64,000 nucleotides of DNA from JAAXQD01 sp035529735 (lineage in GTDB: Bacteria; Desulfobacterota; Desulfobacteria; Desulfobacterales; UBA11574): the NCBI GenBank assembly GCA_035529735.1, contig DATKWE010000023.1:1-64000 (forward strand). Direction: 5' to 3'. Position 1 is the stretch's first letter, and every line of letters starts with the position of its first letter. Shown here piece after piece: positions 62,287 to 64,000 of the stretch. A program made the position numbers and the translations under genes. The notes beneath the pieces were generated by a model. The model worked only from the letters and a program-made list of their open reading frames with translations, did no database searches and was not told where the DNA came from.

Positions 62287-62873
62287 AGGTCTTTACCGGC
62301 AGCATCTATTGGATTTTCGTCAGGTATTTCTTACGATGTGTCTGTCAAAATATCAACAAATTAAATGAGGTTCTTCTCCAATTTAGTTGGAGAAGAGGGT
62401 TCGAGGATTCAAGGGGTCAAGGGTTTGTTTTCTAAAGACTTTATCAGCGCTTTGAGCATACTTTCAACTTCCTCCGTATCATCCGTAAGAGCATTATCCT
62501 TCTGCTCTTAAGTATTTCACTCGATTCCTTGGCCCCTTGACCCCTATAATCCTTTCAAAATTATCTTTCTTCCTTTGGGAATTCTGCTGTTATTGTATAC
62601 ATCTCTAAACAGAGTTCGTATGACTTTTTCCAGGCTTTCAAATCTTTGTAATTATTTAGCATTTTTATCCGCCTGTTCTGTGGAGGATCACTCGACCCCT
62701 TGCCACCTTGATTCATCAAATCCTTGACCCCTTGAACCCTCTGGGATCTGGGAGATAACTCACTTATTTTACTCTAATTAACTACAACTAATCGGGAGAT
62801 GATCCTTAAATGATTCAGGTACTGATTTGGATGGTGTTGTACTCGAGAAATTCGGAATGGCTGTTTTCACGAA
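62287..62873. other. Intergenic stretch with a hairpin and word-like repeats
   Basis: A perfect 10-bp hairpin TCTTCTCCAA-TTTAG-TTGGAGAAGA lies at 62372-62396 upstream of the efflux operon. From about 62405 to 62750 phrases such as CAAGGGGTCAAGGGTTTG, CCCCTTGACCCCTATAATC and CCTTGACCCCTTGAACCC recur on both orientations. No convincing coding frame. Confidence 0.55.
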
Positions 62874-64000
62874 CTATCCGGATTGGCTTTCTTCCGATTT
62901 AATATAGTCATCGATTCCCTTTCCAAGTGTATCGATCATCGTGCGAAAGCGATCCTCATTTGGTTCTAAAAGGGTGACCCGAAAGCCCTGCAAGTTCGTG
63001 TTAAAGGACGTCAGGGGAACCACACAAATTCCAGTGGCAGCCAGGAGGTAATATACAAACCGCTTATCCGGATGTATAGGCGGACCGGAAGTCAGTGTTT
63101 TCACGAGTTCAGCAACGGAGGGATCGGAAATGGGCAGGGTTTGCCGATGGTTCAGGAGGCCGTCTTCAAAAGCCACACTCATATACAGCGCACCGTTGGT
63201 CCGGTTTGCCAGCACACCGGGGATATCTTTGAGCCGATCGAAGGCGATCTGTGAGAACCTTTCGTAACGCAGGCGTCGTTTTTCCAGGTAAGCCGCATAT
63301 TCGGGGTGCTGCAGGATGTGCGGAAGAGCCTTTTGGGGGAGGGTTGTTGAACAGACCTCAACCATTTTGGCGTTGAGAATGCTCTTGATATACGTTTCAA
63401 ACTCGGGTTTTCTCTGAGCATTGTAAACTTCGATCCAACCGCACCGGGAACCGGGCCAGGGGAGTTCCTTGGAAATCCCCTTCATGGAAATAGCCGGAAC
63501 TTCACCGATGACCGCAGCCAGCGGTTCGGTCTTCTGGCCGTTGAAAACCAGATTCTGATAAATTTCATCGGCGATGATAAAAAGGTTGAATTCTGAGGCA
63601 ATATCAACAATTTCCCTGAGCAGATCTGCCGGATAAACAGCACCTGTCGGATTATCGGGGTTGATCAGTAAAATACCGGCCACGGCCGGATTATACTTGA
63701 CCCGTCGCCGCAGTTCATGGACGTCCGGATACCAGTGGTTGTGCGGATCGAGAGGATAAGAGACCGGCGGCAGACCGGCGTGGGCTGCTTCGCATGCAGA
63801 GTGCGTCGTATAAGTGGGTGACGGCGTTATCACACGGGCGGTACGGCGTAAAAATCCATAAGTTTTGGTAATGGCATCTCCAAGACCGTTAAAAAAAATG
63901 ATGTCGTCCGGGGTGATGCGGCAATGGCCGTTGCCGTTGTTCATGGCAACCAGAAACTCGCGCGTTTCGAGCAGTCCTTGGGTGGGACAGTAACCGTAGC
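62874..64000 (-). CDS. PLP-dependent aminotransferase, class I (partial)
   Basis: The reading frame stays open to the window edge; the N-terminal end (residues before YGYCPTQGLLETREFL) is outside. The 375 visible residues show ITPSPTYTTHS, the cofactor-binding INPDNPTGAVYP, IADEIYQNLVFNG, and the PLP lysine in SMKGISKELPWPGSRCGW. Type I fold aminotransferase, possibly alanine/aspartate or aromatic. The Met at 63944 is not the real start because conserved sequence continues upstream. Confidence 0.88.
   Translation of the reverse strand, partial: YGYCPTQGLLETREFLVAMNNGNGHCRITPDDIIFFNGLGDAITKTYGFLRRTARVITPSPTYTTHSACEAAHAGLPPVSYPLDPHNHWYPDVHELRRRVKYNPAVAGILLINPDNPTGAVYPADLLREIVDIASEFNLFIIADEIYQNLVFNGQKTEPLAAVIGEVPAISMKGISKELPWPGSRCGWIEVYNAQRKPEFETYIKSILNAKMVEVCSTTLPQKALPHILQHPEYAAYLEKRRLRYERFSQIAFDRLKDIPGVLANRTNGALYMSVAFEDGLLNHRQTLPISDPSVAELVKTLTSGPPIHPDKRFVYYLLAATGICVVPLTSFNTNLQGFRVTLLEPNEDRFRTMIDTLGKGIDDYIKSEESQSG

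Overview
The window looks like chromosomal DNA of an anaerobic Desulfobacterota (deltaproteobacterial) sulfate-reducer-type bacterium, most likely of the Desulfobacterales. This is inferred from gene content: AhbC/AhbD radical-SAM enzymes of the siroheme-dependent heme route, a PPi-type phosphofructokinase, a glutaredoxin-like gene with an in-frame UGA that looks like selenocysteine, LIV-type ABC clusters interleaved with acyl-CoA synthetases, and many short dispersed palindromic repeats. There is one tRNA (Arg-TCT), no rRNA, no CRISPR array, no prophage and no full insertion sequence.

Layout. 1-5624 (minus): an operon of phenylacetate-CoA ligase, a tandem-ACT protein and a LIV-type transporter (livK, H, M, partial G). 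It is preceded by a sigma70-like promoter, a 28-codon leader peptide with ten Phe codons, and mutually exclusive RNA hairpins ending in an intrinsic terminator. This reads as a phenylalanine attenuator and is the most striking feature of the window. 5635-10750: enoyl-CoA hydratase, AMIN-type amidase, mutS. 10969-18981: LapA-like, HIT, UPF0280, dGTPase-like, ATP-grasp, Mut7-C, two lipoproteins and a sigma-32-like factor, all on minus; tRNA-Arg follows on plus. 19796-25228: MFS and nucleoside transporters, an ABM-family protein, an EI24/CysZ-like protein and an HD-GYP protein. 25346-26342: a circularly permuted YpsA (SLOG) protein coupled to a 59-aa Cys-rich protein.

26531-35930 (minus): a second LIV-type cluster, livG-acsL-livH-livM-livK-livF-LEA14 lipoprotein-acs, probably importing and CoA-activating a carboxylic acid. 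36262-36446: a MITE-like element with 18-bp perfect inverted ends forming the end of a LOG-family gene. 37150-37368: the putative selenoprotein. 37570-45858 (plus): ptsH-ptsI, smpB, a ClpX-like AAA+ ATPase without a zinc domain, then ahbC-hemB-ahbD for heme synthesis. 45980-48870 (minus): CBS-ACT protein and PPi-PFK.

49228-54370 (plus): a polar amino-acid ABC transporter with two binding proteins, two permeases and one ATPase. The permeases carry an unusual extracytoplasmic insert, and the paralogues share tracts of near-identical DNA. 54483-54793 (minus) holds two very small putative genes. 54973-62286 (minus): a glutaredoxin-thioredoxin reductase fusion and a complete RND efflux operon. 62874-64000 is an aminotransferase cut by the window edge.

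All assignments were made by reading motifs by eye. No database search or folding program was run.
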